Origin: Paraglaciecola chathamensis S18K6
Lineage (GTDB): Bacteria > Pseudomonadota > Gammaproteobacteria > Enterobacterales > Alteromonadaceae
Direction of reading: 5' to 3'
Length of the DNA: 64,000 bases
NCBI GenBank assembly: GCA_000314955.1
Contig: BAEM01000034.1
Location: 214,155-278,154 of the forward strand
Made by a program: the position numbers and the translations under genes. Within the stretch, counting starts at the first letter, position 1; every line of letters begins with the position of its first letter. Shown piece by piece: positions 8,157 to 17,140 of this stretch. A model generated the notes under the pieces. It did not search any database, was not told the DNA's origin, and was given only the letters and a program-made list of their open reading frames with translations.

Positions 8157-8238
8157 TGTGTGACTCAAATAGGTTAAGCGGCTGACATTAATGGCCATGC
8201 CGCTTTAAAGTAAAGAAAAGGAGGCATAATAATGCTGA

Positions 8239-8796
8239 TTAAGCATTACCAGCATTAGGAGCGATTTGCCATGTATCGATACCTAACTTGTGCACAGCGG
8301 CTTCCCATTTTTTGTGAATAGGTGTGTCGAACAATAATTCGGTATCTGCTTCAACCATTAACCAAGAATTTTCACGTATTTCCTCTTCCAACTGTCCCGC
8401 TGACCAGCCCGCGTACCCAAGGGTAACAATGGACTTCTCTGGTGCTTCACTATTGCCTAAAGACGACAAAATATCTTTAGAGGTGGTCACCATAATCTCA
8501 GAAGTCAAAGCCAAACTCGCGCTCCAGCCGGGTTGAGTTGTGTGCAGGATAAAGCCTCTATCTTGACTGACAGGCCCTCCTGCAAGGACAATCTCTTGCG
8601 CTTTATCGGCGTCCACTAGAGCGTCTTTATTGGTCTGGTTGATCAATTCTTTTAAACTCATTCCCGCAGGTTGATTGATCACCAAACCCATAGCGCCCTG
8701 CTCATTGTGCTCGCAAATGTAAGTGACCGAGCGAGAAAAATACGGGTCTTCCATGCTCGGCATCGCAATTAGCAAGTAATTTTGAAAACTGTTCAT
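8239..8796 (-). CDS. yqgE: YqgE/AlgH family protein
   Basis: A 185-residue member of the UPF0301 (YqgE/AlgH) family. Recognisable stretches are NYLLIAMPSMEDPYFSRSVTYICEHNEQGAMGLVINQPAG at the N-terminus, VLAGGPVSQDRGFILH in the middle and LGYAGWSAGQLEEEIRENSWL toward the end. The molecular function is not established; the name AlgH comes from an alginate-regulation phenotype in Pseudomonas. The gene sits between gshB and ruvX, an arrangement conserved in gammaproteobacteria and probably a single transcript. Confidence 0.93.
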   Translation of the reverse strand: MNSFQNYLLIAMPSMEDPYFSRSVTYICEHNEQGAMGLVINQPAGMSLKELINQTNKDALVDADKAQEIVLAGGPVSQDRGFILHTTQPGWSASLALTSEIMVTTSKDILSSLGNSEAPEKSIVTLGYAGWSAGQLEEEIRENSWLMVEADTELLFDTPIHKKWEAAVHKLGIDTWQIAPNAGNA

Positions 8797-8826
8797 CCTA
8801 ACGCCACACTCGTGCTTATTAACATA

Positions 8827-9789
8827 TTAATGGTTGTCCCGCGCACTTAAGCGCTTCTCGATAGCATCAAATAGCATACCTACAATATCAACTGGGTAGG
8901 CCGCTTGAATCTCTCGAACACACGTCGGGCTGGTAACGTTTATTTCAGTAATACGATCACCTATCACGTCTAAGCCTACAAAAATCAATCCTTTTTCTAC
9001 CAATAACGGGGCAATGGTATTAGCCAGCTTTAGGTCACTTTCAGACAAAGGTTGTGCGCGGCCCGTGCCACCTGCTGCCAAATTACCCCGCGTTTCGCCT
9101 TTTTGCGGTAAACGCGCTAATGCATAAGGAACAACTTGACCATCAACAATCAAAATACGCTTATCACCGTCTTTTATTTCAGGCAGGTAGCGCTGGAACA
9201 TGGCATATTGAGTACCCAGTTTTGTTAAGGTCTCGATGATAACGCCAAGGTTATTTCCATCAGGCTTTACACGGAAAATAGACGTGCCGCCCATGCCATC
9301 TAGCGGCTTACAAATCATGTCTTGGTGGGTTGCATGGAACTCACGGATTAGCTTGGCGCTGCGTGTTACCAAGGTATCGGGAATTAATTCAGGGAACCAA
9401 GAGGTAAATAGCTTCTCGTTAAAATCACGTAAGCTCTGCGCCTTGTTCACAACTAAAGTGCCTGTTTGCTCTGCCAATTCAAACATTTGAGTGGCATATA
9501 AGAACTCGCTGTCAAAAGGGGGATCTTTACGCATTAATATGACATCAAGCTCACCTAGTCCGCGATTCTCTTCTGCTTGCAGCTCAAACCAATTATTGGC
9601 ATCTTCCTGCACAGTTAAGCGGCGCATTTGGGCCATAGGCTTGCCATTGTTTAAGTACAGGTCGCCCATTTCGATATAAAATATTTCGTAGCCGCGCGCT
9701 TTTGCCCCTAATAGCATGGCAAAACTAGTGTCTTTTTTGATATTGATCGATCCAATAGGATCCATTACTACGCCAAGTTTAATGGTCAA
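8827..9789 (-). CDS. gshB: Glutathione synthetase
   Basis: ATP-grasp ligase that joins glycine to gamma-glutamylcysteine in the second step of glutathione synthesis. The 320-residue length is standard. Visible marks are MTIKLGVVMDPIGSINIKKDTSFAMLLGAKARGYE at the start, VNKAQSLRDFNEKLF, the ATP-grasp segment ICKPLDGMGGTSIFRV, KDGDKRILIVDGQ, RGNLAAGGTGRAQPL and the C-terminal ITEINVTSPTCVREI. First gene of the gshB-yqgE-ruvX group. Confidence 0.96.
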   Translation of the reverse strand: MTIKLGVVMDPIGSINIKKDTSFAMLLGAKARGYEIFYIEMGDLYLNNGKPMAQMRRLTVQEDANNWFELQAEENRGLGELDVILMRKDPPFDSEFLYATQMFELAEQTGTLVVNKAQSLRDFNEKLFTSWFPELIPDTLVTRSAKLIREFHATHQDMICKPLDGMGGTSIFRVKPDGNNLGVIIETLTKLGTQYAMFQRYLPEIKDGDKRILIVDGQVVPYALARLPQKGETRGNLAAGGTGRAQPLSESDLKLANTIAPLLVEKGLIFVGLDVIGDRITEINVTSPTCVREIQAAYPVDIVGMLFDAIEKRLSARDNH

Positions 9790-10083
9790 GGGTCAGTCCT
9801 TAAAAACGTTAGAAGGCAATCAGAAAAAGGATATGCCATAGATTAAGCTAATTTTGAGGTAATTATCGTAATTTCAAGTATGCGATAGCTAATCAGACAG
9901 AAAATAAAGAGATTTGCTTACACGAAGAGGCAAGTTTTTTGATGACAGAAACTGAACGTAGTCTCCGAAACTTGCCTATTTGCTTAAACCAAACCGCATT
10001 AATGAGTGCAATGCTTTCAAGTAGAATCGAACTATCGCCTTAGCTAAACGGCACACAAACCGCTGAAAAGCGCAGAGCAAAGA
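9790..10083. other. Intergenic region with a 10-bp inverted repeat
   Basis: Lies upstream of gshB and downstream of the LytTR regulator ending at 10084. AGGCAAGTTT (9928-9937) and AAACTTGCCT (9968-9977) form a perfect inverted repeat with a 30-base loop. It could terminate the LytTR transcript (a T-rich stretch is not obvious) or be an operator for gshB. No ORF is seen. Confidence 0.45.
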
Positions 10084-10920
10084 TCAACACGCCCTAGGTT
10101 TGAGCTCTTCAATACAAAACTTGTACTTACGGCCAACCTTCACTTGAACGTTATTCCCTAGTTCTGCTACATATTCGCCGTTAGAATTCGGTGTTAAGGT
10201 TGAAAGCTTGGCAATATTGATGATGGCCGAGCGGCTCACCCGCGGGAAATGCACGCTGTCGAGTTCTTCTTCAAATTGTTTGAGAGTTTTGCGGATAATA
10301 TGAGTGTCGTTAATCGTATGCACACACATGTAATCACCTGCGGCTTCTATCCATACGATGTCATCTAACTTTACTCTTATCCACTGAGAGCCACTTTTCA
10401 GGGATATGATCTGCTGTAACTCGTGCAATTCGTTGTTATTAGATAACTCATTAGACACTTCTAAACTATGAATGAAGCTATCAATTGAGTTTCCGGTTTT
10501 GCGGCTCAGCAGTGTTCCTAGCTTTTTATGTTGATCGACTACTTGAGTCATATCCATAGCGCTGGATAACTTTTCGATACACTCTTTTAACCGTTCTTCT
10601 GAAAACGGTTTAAGTAGATAATCAAAAGCTTGAAAATCAAACGCATTTACTGCAAATTCGCGAAATGCGGTAACAAAAACAATCGTTGCCGAGTTACCTT
10701 CTTCGCGCAGTTGTTCGGCAAGCTCTAGTCCGGTTTTACCTGGCATTTCAATGTCTAGAAAGACTACATCTGGCTGGTTAACACTTATTGCATCGTAAGC
10801 TTGCTTTGCGTTATTACAGCAGCCTAATACAGTGATGTTCTCATACTCAGCTAAACGTAGGGCTAGCCCTTCTCTTGCTAGGGGTTCATCGTCCACAACT
10901 AATACTGAAATTCCACTCAT
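10084..10920 (-). CDS. LytTR-family response regulator (downstream copy)
   Basis: A 278-residue regulator: receiver domain at residues 1-120 with phospho-acceptor Asp56 (VVFLDIEMPG) and Lys in LLKPF, then a LytTR DNA-binding domain in the last 100 residues (VWIEAAGDYMCVHT, HFPRVSRSAIINIAKLSTL). I start at the ATG at 10920 because it overlaps the kinase stop as ATGA, a normal coupling; a frame extending to 10959 lies inside the kinase gene and adds a Cys-rich stretch foreign to the family. An inter-domain segment of about 60 residues is poorly conserved. Likely partner of the kinase just upstream. Confidence 0.9.
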   Translation of the reverse strand: MSGISVLVVDDEPLAREGLALRLAEYENITVLGCCNNAKQAYDAISVNQPDVVFLDIEMPGKTGLELAEQLREEGNSATIVFVTAFREFAVNAFDFQAFDYLLKPFSEERLKECIEKLSSAMDMTQVVDQHKKLGTLLSRKTGNSIDSFIHSLEVSNELSNNNELHELQQIISLKSGSQWIRVKLDDIVWIEAAGDYMCVHTINDTHIIRKTLKQFEEELDSVHFPRVSRSAIINIAKLSTLTPNSNGEYVAELGNNVQVKVGRKYKFCIEELKPRAC

Positions 10921-12056
10921 GCAGGCAATTCCATTGGCAATACAATTTTCACAACACACCCTCCATAAGCGCCCCGACGGATAGAAAATTGGTAGTTTTC
11001 AGCATAAAGCACACGTAAACGCTCCACTACATTTTTCAATCCTACTCCACCTCGTTGGCTTTCTTTGAGCAATTGCGCTGTTGATGTGGGAATACTATCT
11101 GTATTCGGCCCGTTATCTGCAACCGTAAGATGTAACAAGTTGTTGAGTACCTGCGCGCGAATTTCTATCACCCCATCCGCTTCCATTTGGGCAATTGCGT
11201 ACTTGATGGCGTTTTCTACTAAAGGCTGCAGCAGTAGGCCTGGCACCAACAAACGTTCAGCTTCTAGCTGAACATCAAAATTTACCTTCAACCTGTCGGC
11301 AAAGCGTGTTTTCTCAATGTCTAAATATAACATCAGTGCTTTTAGCTCATCGTACAAACGAATTTTCTGTTCCGGGTCATTATCCAAAGAGAAGCGTAAA
11401 AATGTCGCTAAGCGAGACAACATACTGTTAGCCGTACTTTTATCGCCACGCAACACCAAGGTTGATATGGCATTTAAAGTGTTAAATAAAAAATGCGGGT
11501 TAATTTGATAGCGCAGCATTTTGATTTGAGCAACATGAGACAAACGAGCAGCCTCTAAGTGCAGCTGTTTTTCGCGCAACAATTTAAAATGGTAATTAAT
11601 GCCAAAATACAAACAGCTCCACACCATGATCATAAAGAACGAATAGGTCACGGTTAAAAACAATTCGCCATAATGAAAGTCCTCAGGCTGATTGCCTAAA
11701 TACAAATCATACAAAGTGACGTGGTCAAAGAAATACATCAGCAGTAAGTTTTTAATCGGGGTCCAAATCGCAGCGATTAAAATGCACATCACAACGATGG
11801 TGACCATCACTTGCAAAGGAGCACCTTTTGAAAAGTAGCCATAAATACTGCGTAACGGCCAGGTCAAAATGCCACCCACGGCGCCCGAAAATATCAGTGG
11901 AAGTAAGATTAAATAGCCGGTTTTCGCTGTGTAGGGGTTAAACGCAGCGTATTCAATGGTGAAAATCAGCACGTAAAACGCCCAACCAAGCACATGCAAT
12001 GTCCAAAAACTGGGTTTGGTGTCTCCCACATTGGCAAAAAACTGTTTAATACTCAC
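10917..12056 (-). CDS. LytS/YehU-type sensor histidine kinase
   Basis: A 379-residue membrane sensor. Four hydrophobic segments lie between about residues 20 and 155, followed by the His_kinase domain with phospho-acceptor His188 in RYQINPHFLFNTLNAIS and an HATPase region with LLQPLVENAIKYAI and GGVGLKNVVERLRVLY. The start is GTG at 12056, preceded by AGGGA. The gene lies between two LytTR regulators on the same strand, 27 bp after the upstream one and overlapping the downstream one by four bases. No extracellular sensing domain is evident, so the signal probably acts within the membrane. Confidence 0.9.
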   Translation of the reverse strand: MSIKQFFANVGDTKPSFWTLHVLGWAFYVLIFTIEYAAFNPYTAKTGYLILLPLIFSGAVGGILTWPLRSIYGYFSKGAPLQVMVTIVVMCILIAAIWTPIKNLLLMYFFDHVTLYDLYLGNQPEDFHYGELFLTVTYSFFMIMVWSCLYFGINYHFKLLREKQLHLEAARLSHVAQIKMLRYQINPHFLFNTLNAISTLVLRGDKSTANSMLSRLATFLRFSLDNDPEQKIRLYDELKALMLYLDIEKTRFADRLKVNFDVQLEAERLLVPGLLLQPLVENAIKYAIAQMEADGVIEIRAQVLNNLLHLTVADNGPNTDSIPTSTAQLLKESQRGGVGLKNVVERLRVLYAENYQFSIRRGAYGGCVVKIVLPMELPA

Positions 12057-12083
12057 GGCTTTTCCCTACCCCAAACAACATTA

Positions 12084-12812
12084 TTAGTCTGCATCTACAC
12101 CCAAAGCAGAAAGTAACTGCGCCTTATACGATTGGCCAATTTTAACTTCTTCGCCATTGTCTAATTGCAATAAAGAAAAGCGCCCTAACTCACTGTTTAA
12201 AGAGCGCACATATTCGATATTAACGATTGCGCTGCGATGTACCCTAATAAACTGCTTGGGATCTAATGTTTGTTCCAGCGCCGACAGTGTTTCTCGATGC
12301 AGGTGCATTTTTCCCTCACAATACAACTCAACGTAATTGGCTGAGCCTTTGACCCACATAATGTCTTGAGTATTGATAAACGTGACACTGCCCACTGATT
12401 TAACAGGCAATTGGCGGCGCACTCTGGATGCAGAAGGTGCAGAAAGCACCGACTTATTTGCCTTGTGAATTTTGGCAATCACCTGTGCTATGCGGCTGTC
12501 TTCGAATGGTTTTAACAGGTAGTCCGTGGCGTCTAGTTCGAAAGCCGTTAATGCGTGTTCACTGTATGCGGTAGTAAATACCCAATGACATGAAACGCAA
12601 TTTTTAAGCTCTTTTGCAAGTTCAACACCGCTACCGCCTATTATTTGAATATCTAAAAAGCAGATATCGGGTTGCTGCTCAAGAATAAGCTGCTTCGCGC
12701 TCGCATAATTACTCGCTTGTGCAACGACCTCGCATAAAGAGGATTGTGAGAGATAGTGCGTTATGCGCTCACGTGCCAAAGCCTCGTCGTCTATAACAAT
12801 ACACCGATACAT
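12084..12812 (-). CDS. LytTR-family response regulator (upstream copy)
   Basis: A 242-residue regulator with receiver domain (Asp54 in CFLDIQIIGG, YLLKPF) and a C-terminal LytTR domain (IMWVKGSANYVELYCEGKMHLHRE, FIRVHRSAIVNIEYVRSL). The ATG at 12812 follows GGAG by eight bases. It is the first gene of a three-gene operon with the kinase and a second LytTR regulator. The two regulators are paralogues with the same architecture but are clearly diverged, so one may serve this kinase and the other may modulate a shared target. Confidence 0.9.
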   Translation of the reverse strand: MYRCIVIDDEALARERITHYLSQSSLCEVVAQASNYASAKQLILEQQPDICFLDIQIIGGSGVELAKELKNCVSCHWVFTTAYSEHALTAFELDATDYLLKPFEDSRIAQVIAKIHKANKSVLSAPSASRVRRQLPVKSVGSVTFINTQDIMWVKGSANYVELYCEGKMHLHRETLSALEQTLDPKQFIRVHRSAIVNIEYVRSLNSELGRFSLLQLDNGEEVKIGQSYKAQLLSALGVDAD

Positions 12813-13184
12813 CAGAGTTACTCCATAAACCCTACAAAAAATGAAAACGGAATATACAAGCTAGGGTACGAATAAAGAACTGTGGTGAGATAAGCGACGG
12901 CAAAACAGGGTGAAATGTAAAGAAACGTAAAATAAACGTAAAGAAAGAGCAAAAAAGGGGCAAAAAAGGAGCAAAAAAGCGCGAACGGGGTAGAAAGAAA
13001 AGGACAATGCCAATGGCAAAGTCCTTTGTCCAGGAAGCGATACATGTTCACTAAATGTATCAATCGGGTCACTACTCCGACGCCACGAATTATAGTCTAG
13101 CAAGGGGCTCTTTTAGTAAATTTTGTGACGAATCTCGCATTTTTTGGGACAAACGTACTCAGTTACCTGCGGAAACACTTAGCA

Positions 13185-13232
13185 ATATTTCAGTACCTAT
13201 ACTGTGCGATATTTCAGCACCAATACTGTGCG
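13185..13232. repeat. Two tandem 24-bp direct repeats upstream of the LytTR operon
   Basis: Two consecutive copies, 13185-13208 and 13209-13232, both begin ATATTTCAG and end ATACTGTGCG, with two mismatches between them. LytTR domains bind direct repeats spaced by about two helical turns, so a binding site is possible, but the distance to the operon start (about 370 bp) is long. Confidence 0.5.
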
Positions 13233-13249
13233 ACCTATCTGAAAAACAA

Positions 13250-13273
13250 AAACGGCAACCTAAGTTGCCGTTT
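13250..13273 (-). terminator. Intrinsic terminator of the Oar-like receptor gene
   Basis: AAACGGCAAC (13250-13259) and GTTGCCGTTT (13264-13273) form a perfect 10-bp stem with a 4-base loop. On the minus strand TTTTGTTTTTC follows. It lies 27 bases past the receptor stop codon. Confidence 0.85.
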
Positions 13274-13299
13274 GAATTCACGATAAGTATCCGGCTAAA

Positions 13300-16200
13300 T
13301 TAAAATCTAGCTTCGAAACCTACTTCAACATATCTAGGCGATTGCCAGGTATATGCTGCACCGTAATATTGGTTAAACGAGCCCTCAGAACGTCTATTTT
13401 CATAGTGCTCATTTTGTGATGTAACCGCTTGGCCATTCAATACGTTATACACATTAAGCGTAGCGCGCATATCAATATCACTCACGGTAAAGTTATAGTT
13501 AGCAGATAAGTCTAAATTGAACGTCCAAGGTGTACGTCCTTTTGAACCACGTGGGCTATATTGATAAATTTTCTCACTTTGCTCACAAGTACCATTGCCA
13601 TTGGCATCTGGACACTCATTTGTGTATAGATAAAACGTATCGCCGTAGCTACCATAAATCGCGGGGTCATCAGAAGGATACCCTTGACCAAAGGCGCTCA
13701 GAGGACGACCACTAGAAAGAGTTGAGTTAAAGCCAACGGTTAAGGCCTCAGTGACGTCGTACGAACCAAAGAATTTAAATACGTGGCGTCTGTCATTAGG
13801 CTGATAACCATCAGAACCATCCATTAATGCAGGGAAGTCGAAATCTTGCGTTACGCCAGCGTCCGCTTGCCCAATATCAGACTTAACTGCCCCTTCAAAA
13901 TTCCCCACGCTTCGACTCCATGTGTATATCAACGACATACGCATGTTATCCCCACGATAATTAACCTGCGGTTGCAAAGCCGTATATTCATTTTCCGCTT
14001 CCGGTAAACCAATTTCTTCAGCCGTGTACGTTCTGCGGCTATCTGGATCGGTCACACTGTCAAAATCATTATCTAGCTGCCAGGTTGAAGACTTACCCGG
14101 ATTGAGCAATGTACACGTAGCTTGCGAGGCCAACGGTCCGCAGTAGTCATCTAACGCGGTGGCAACTTCGCGATAAATCGCACGGACTGAGAATGAGAAT
14201 TCGTCATTAATTTGTTTTTCGTACCCGACGATATACTCGTCTTTACTAAATGGTTCAGCCTCTTCCGCTTGGAAAGTTTCTTGCGTGGCAGGGTTAGGGA
14301 CCGAGTTAACAATTTGCGAAGCATCTACGGTGCCTGATACTGGCGAAGTACCAGTAGGCGCACCCGTTGCGTCAGCGCCATCAAATGTGTAGTAGGTAGT
14401 GGTATCGCTTAGTCCTGACGCAGCACGGTAATTGGTGTTGTTTGCTACCGGTAAATAGTACGTACCATAGGTACCGTAAACTTTCGAGTCCCCTTCTCCT
14501 GTGGGATCCCAGCTGAATCCTAAGCGCGGAGCAACATCTGTTTTAAACGATGAGAAAACTTTGCCCGTTACACCAGAGTTTTCGAACTCGTCGCGACGAA
14601 GACCTATTGATAGCATCAAGTCTTCTGTTACTTGCCATTCATCTTCAATGTACCAAGCATTTAAGTCGGTGCTAAAACCACCGCCACCCGTAAATATACG
14701 ATCAGCCACAACATCAATTGCTGCACCAGTCGTATTGGTAAATAGAGGACCATCGTTACCGGTTATAACGCCGTTTGGATTAACCGATGAGTATGTCCAG
14801 CTATGCCCAGTAATCGGCGCTGAGGTATGAAAAGTCTCGCGCTCTTGTTTGTCGTAACCCACTCTTAGTAAGTGATCTTCAAAAGCATATTCGATATCAA
14901 TACGCGTTTGTTTGTTTTTATCTTCATTTACGCCTGTCGTTCCGCCTGAGCCACAGCTCGTGATTTTCTGGCTGTCAGACACGTTTCTTGTATCGAGTAC
15001 GGTTGGGCAGTCTAAGTTACTCGGTGTATTGGTGTACGAGGTTTCAATCTCACCATACATAGCTGACACGGTTAATTCGTCAGTGAAGTTACCCGTATAG
15101 CTAATACTTTTAAGATCGCCGCCTCGTTCGCGAATAGTGGTTTGTAGCGCATCACCCACTTCCCCAGTGCTGCGATCAAATTCATAAGCGGTAGATTCAG
15201 TGTCGCTCTTGTTTGAATAACCAAATAAACTAATTTTATGATCGTCGGTAATAAACCAGTCGACTTTCGCCCCCCAGAACAAATTATCTGAACCACTTGA
15301 GTCGCGCTTTATATAGTTATCATCGGGCGCGTATTGCTGGGTGCCACTTGATTGTGAAGCAAAGTTATTTTCAACATCGCGAGGATTAACTAACGCATAG
15401 AAAAACAAGGTATCTTCAATTAATGCGCCAGATGCAGAGAGTGTAAATTCACTTTTGCTGTATTCATCTTTAGATTGATTTCTGAAAACCACTGGGCCAC
15501 CAGCCCCACCTGCAGAATATGAAATTTGGCCATCTTCGCGAAGTGATTTAGGGGTAAACAAGGCGGTAGCAGTAAACTCCCACTCGTTAGAACCACTTTT
15601 GGTAACGGCATTTAATACCCCACCGGTTGTTCTACCGAATTGAGCAGAATAACCACCGGTTTTAACTTGGAATTCTTTATAAAATTCAAAAGGAACCGTA
15701 CCACAACCTAAGCCTTGGCTGGTATTTGTAACTTCCATACCATTGATATAGCAGGAGTTTTCAGCGACTGACGCGCCGCCAAATGAAGCTGTACCACCTG
15801 AGTTAGGTGAACTAAAGCTTGAGTCGCCCATCACTGTGCCAGGTGCAAGCAAAGCGACAGCGGTGATGTTACGTGACACTGGCATCCGATCCAGCTCTAC
15901 TTCATCAATAATCAAGCCGGAATCCGCCGAGCTTAAATCAATCGCTGAAATTCTAGCGCCAGTGACTTCAATTCGCTCAGTGCCATCGTTTTCGATGAAA
16001 TCAAATGCTAAAGAAGTATTAGAACCTAAGCTGATACGTGTTTTTTGTTCGGCTACAACAGTATCACCTTTTATTACTGATATGTCATACGTACCAGTAG
16101 GTAGCTTAGCGAAACGGAAGCTACCTTCATCGCTAACGGCAATAACGCGCTCTAACCCTGTGGCGGGGTCTTTGGCAATCACTGTGTATTGCGAGTAATC

Positions 16201-16323
16201 ATTTGCGTTAATTGAACCAGAAATATTTGCGGTAGTGTTATCTGCAAAGGCAGGTAGAGCAAAACCCAGTGACGCAGCCACCGCAAGCGCGGTAATACTT
16301 CGTCTAAATGTTGTATGTTTCAT
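13300..16323 (-). CDS. Oar-like TonB-dependent receptor with N-terminal carboxypeptidase-regulatory domain
   Basis: A 1007-residue outer-membrane receptor. The start at 16323 (MKHTTFRRSITALAVAASLGFALPAFA) gives a clean signal peptide and has AGGGAG six bases upstream; the frame extends 30 residues further without support. After the signal comes a CarboxypepD_reg-like domain of about 90 residues (NISGSINANDYSQYTV, GSFRFAKLPTGTYDISV), then a TonB plug (SRNITAVALLAPG, GMEVTNTSQGLGCGTVPFEFYKEFQVKTGGYSAQFGR) and a large barrel ending YVEVGFEARF. This architecture is that of Oar, a family expanded in marine heterotrophs and linked to protein or peptide handling. Substrate not deducible. Confidence 0.9.
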   Translation of the reverse strand: MKHTTFRRSITALAVAASLGFALPAFADNTTANISGSINANDYSQYTVIAKDPATGLERVIAVSDEGSFRFAKLPTGTYDISVIKGDTVVAEQKTRISLGSNTSLAFDFIENDGTERIEVTGARISAIDLSSADSGLIIDEVELDRMPVSRNITAVALLAPGTVMGDSSFSSPNSGGTASFGGASVAENSCYINGMEVTNTSQGLGCGTVPFEFYKEFQVKTGGYSAQFGRTTGGVLNAVTKSGSNEWEFTATALFTPKSLREDGQISYSAGGAGGPVVFRNQSKDEYSKSEFTLSASGALIEDTLFFYALVNPRDVENNFASQSSGTQQYAPDDNYIKRDSSGSDNLFWGAKVDWFITDDHKISLFGYSNKSDTESTAYEFDRSTGEVGDALQTTIRERGGDLKSISYTGNFTDELTVSAMYGEIETSYTNTPSNLDCPTVLDTRNVSDSQKITSCGSGGTTGVNEDKNKQTRIDIEYAFEDHLLRVGYDKQERETFHTSAPITGHSWTYSSVNPNGVITGNDGPLFTNTTGAAIDVVADRIFTGGGGFSTDLNAWYIEDEWQVTEDLMLSIGLRRDEFENSGVTGKVFSSFKTDVAPRLGFSWDPTGEGDSKVYGTYGTYYLPVANNTNYRAASGLSDTTTYYTFDGADATGAPTGTSPVSGTVDASQIVNSVPNPATQETFQAEEAEPFSKDEYIVGYEKQINDEFSFSVRAIYREVATALDDYCGPLASQATCTLLNPGKSSTWQLDNDFDSVTDPDSRRTYTAEEIGLPEAENEYTALQPQVNYRGDNMRMSLIYTWSRSVGNFEGAVKSDIGQADAGVTQDFDFPALMDGSDGYQPNDRRHVFKFFGSYDVTEALTVGFNSTLSSGRPLSAFGQGYPSDDPAIYGSYGDTFYLYTNECPDANGNGTCEQSEKIYQYSPRGSKGRTPWTFNLDLSANYNFTVSDIDMRATLNVYNVLNGQAVTSQNEHYENRRSEGSFNQYYGAAYTWQSPRYVEVGFEARF

Positions 16324-16525
16324 GTATGACTCCCTGAAATGAATTTTAATTGTTATTAATCGGTAAATTGCGTGCGCAACAGCCCGATAATTTGAAATTA
16401 ACAAAAAGTTCAACTTGGGAAGCAGATTAGGGATGAAACAAACAGTCGGTGGTGTAAAAACAGCATTTTTACCATTTATGCAGATAAGAGCCGCTGGAAA
16501 TAACCAAATAGAAAAAGAGTGGAAG

Positions 16526-16564
16526 TTACTGGCTGCGCTAACGTGACGTTAACACACCCAGTAA
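16526..16564 (-). terminator. Probable terminator of the DUF3718 gene
   Basis: Nested inverted repeats: TTACTGG (16526-16532) with CCAGTAA (16558-16564), enclosing TAACG (16539-16543) with CGTTA (16547-16551). On the minus strand a T-rich stretch (CTCTTTTTCTATTT) follows. It begins 15 bases past the stop codon at 16579. Confidence 0.5.
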
Positions 16565-16578
16565 TATGGCAATACAAC

Positions 16579-16893
16579 TCATAACTTGGCCAACAATTCC
16601 TGATAGTCAACGTTTAGCTTTTTCGCCATCAACACACCCGTTTTGTTTGCGTTATTAAGTGCAGCATAGGTCACTGGGTCATGCCCATTGCAAACTAACC
16701 CTTTGGCCAGTTCACGCGGCTTGATACCACTGCGCTTAATGGCCATATGCAATCGTACTCGGCTATCGCTTTTAATTGCCGCGCATACTTTTACTAATTT
16801 TTTCTCTACTGAAGGGTCCATATATTCCGCGCTAACTGATGTTGCACATAAAGCACTGAATCCAAAAACACTCGCTACCACTAAATTTCTCAT
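16579..16893 (-). CDS. DUF3718 family exported small protein
   Basis: A 104-residue protein with signal peptide (MRNLVVASVFGFSALCATSVSA, cleavage after residue 22) and a mature domain that looks like DUF3718: LVKVCAAIKSDSRVRLHMAIKRSG and GLVCNGHDPVTYA, with two conserved Cys likely forming a disulfide in the periplasm. AGGGGAA precedes the ATG. The family is restricted mainly to Alteromonadales and relatives, has no known function and occurs in several copies per genome. The gene is separated from the Oar-like receptor by about 250 bp and is probably transcribed alone. Confidence 0.75.
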   Translation of the reverse strand: MRNLVVASVFGFSALCATSVSAEYMDPSVEKKLVKVCAAIKSDSRVRLHMAIKRSGIKPRELAKGLVCNGHDPVTYAALNNANKTGVLMAKKLNVDYQELLAKL

Positions 16894-17140
16894 AACATTC
16901 CCCTGTTCGCTTAAAAAGCCATATGTTGGCTGGTTCAGCTAATAAGTAGATGATGAATGTGACAAAGTTGTTTAAATATCGCTTAAACGCGGCAGAATGA
17001 GATGAAGCGGTTAAGTCATGATCCCCCGCGATAAACTGCCCTAGATAAACTGCATTTGAACTAATAAAAGATTTATTTTGTTACGTGTCAGTCATTAGAT
17101 AGTATAAAAAACATACAAGGCAGTATTATTTAATCGAGGG

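Larger units (their letters stand above)
12813..13299. promoter_or_regulatory. Upstream region of the LytTR operon
   Basis: No convincing gene. From about 12900 to 12990 the plus strand is strongly purine-rich (AAAGAAACG, GCAAAAAAGG repeats), which creates spurious Leu/Phe-rich frames on the other strand. Further right it holds a 24-bp tandem repeat (13185-13232) and the terminator of the TonB receptor (13250-13273). Confidence 0.55.

Noticed and set aside
12818..13103. Two overlapping minus-strand frames rich in Leu and Phe
   Set aside because: They arise from the purine-rich plus strand (AAAGAAACG, GCAAAAAAGG), have no ribosome binding site, and show no family resemblance.
13055..13303. 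Plus-strand frame of 82 codons with an internal ISxPILCD repeat
   Set aside because: The repeat is the translation of the 24-bp DNA repeat, and the frame runs through the terminator of the receptor gene. No ribosome binding site is evident.
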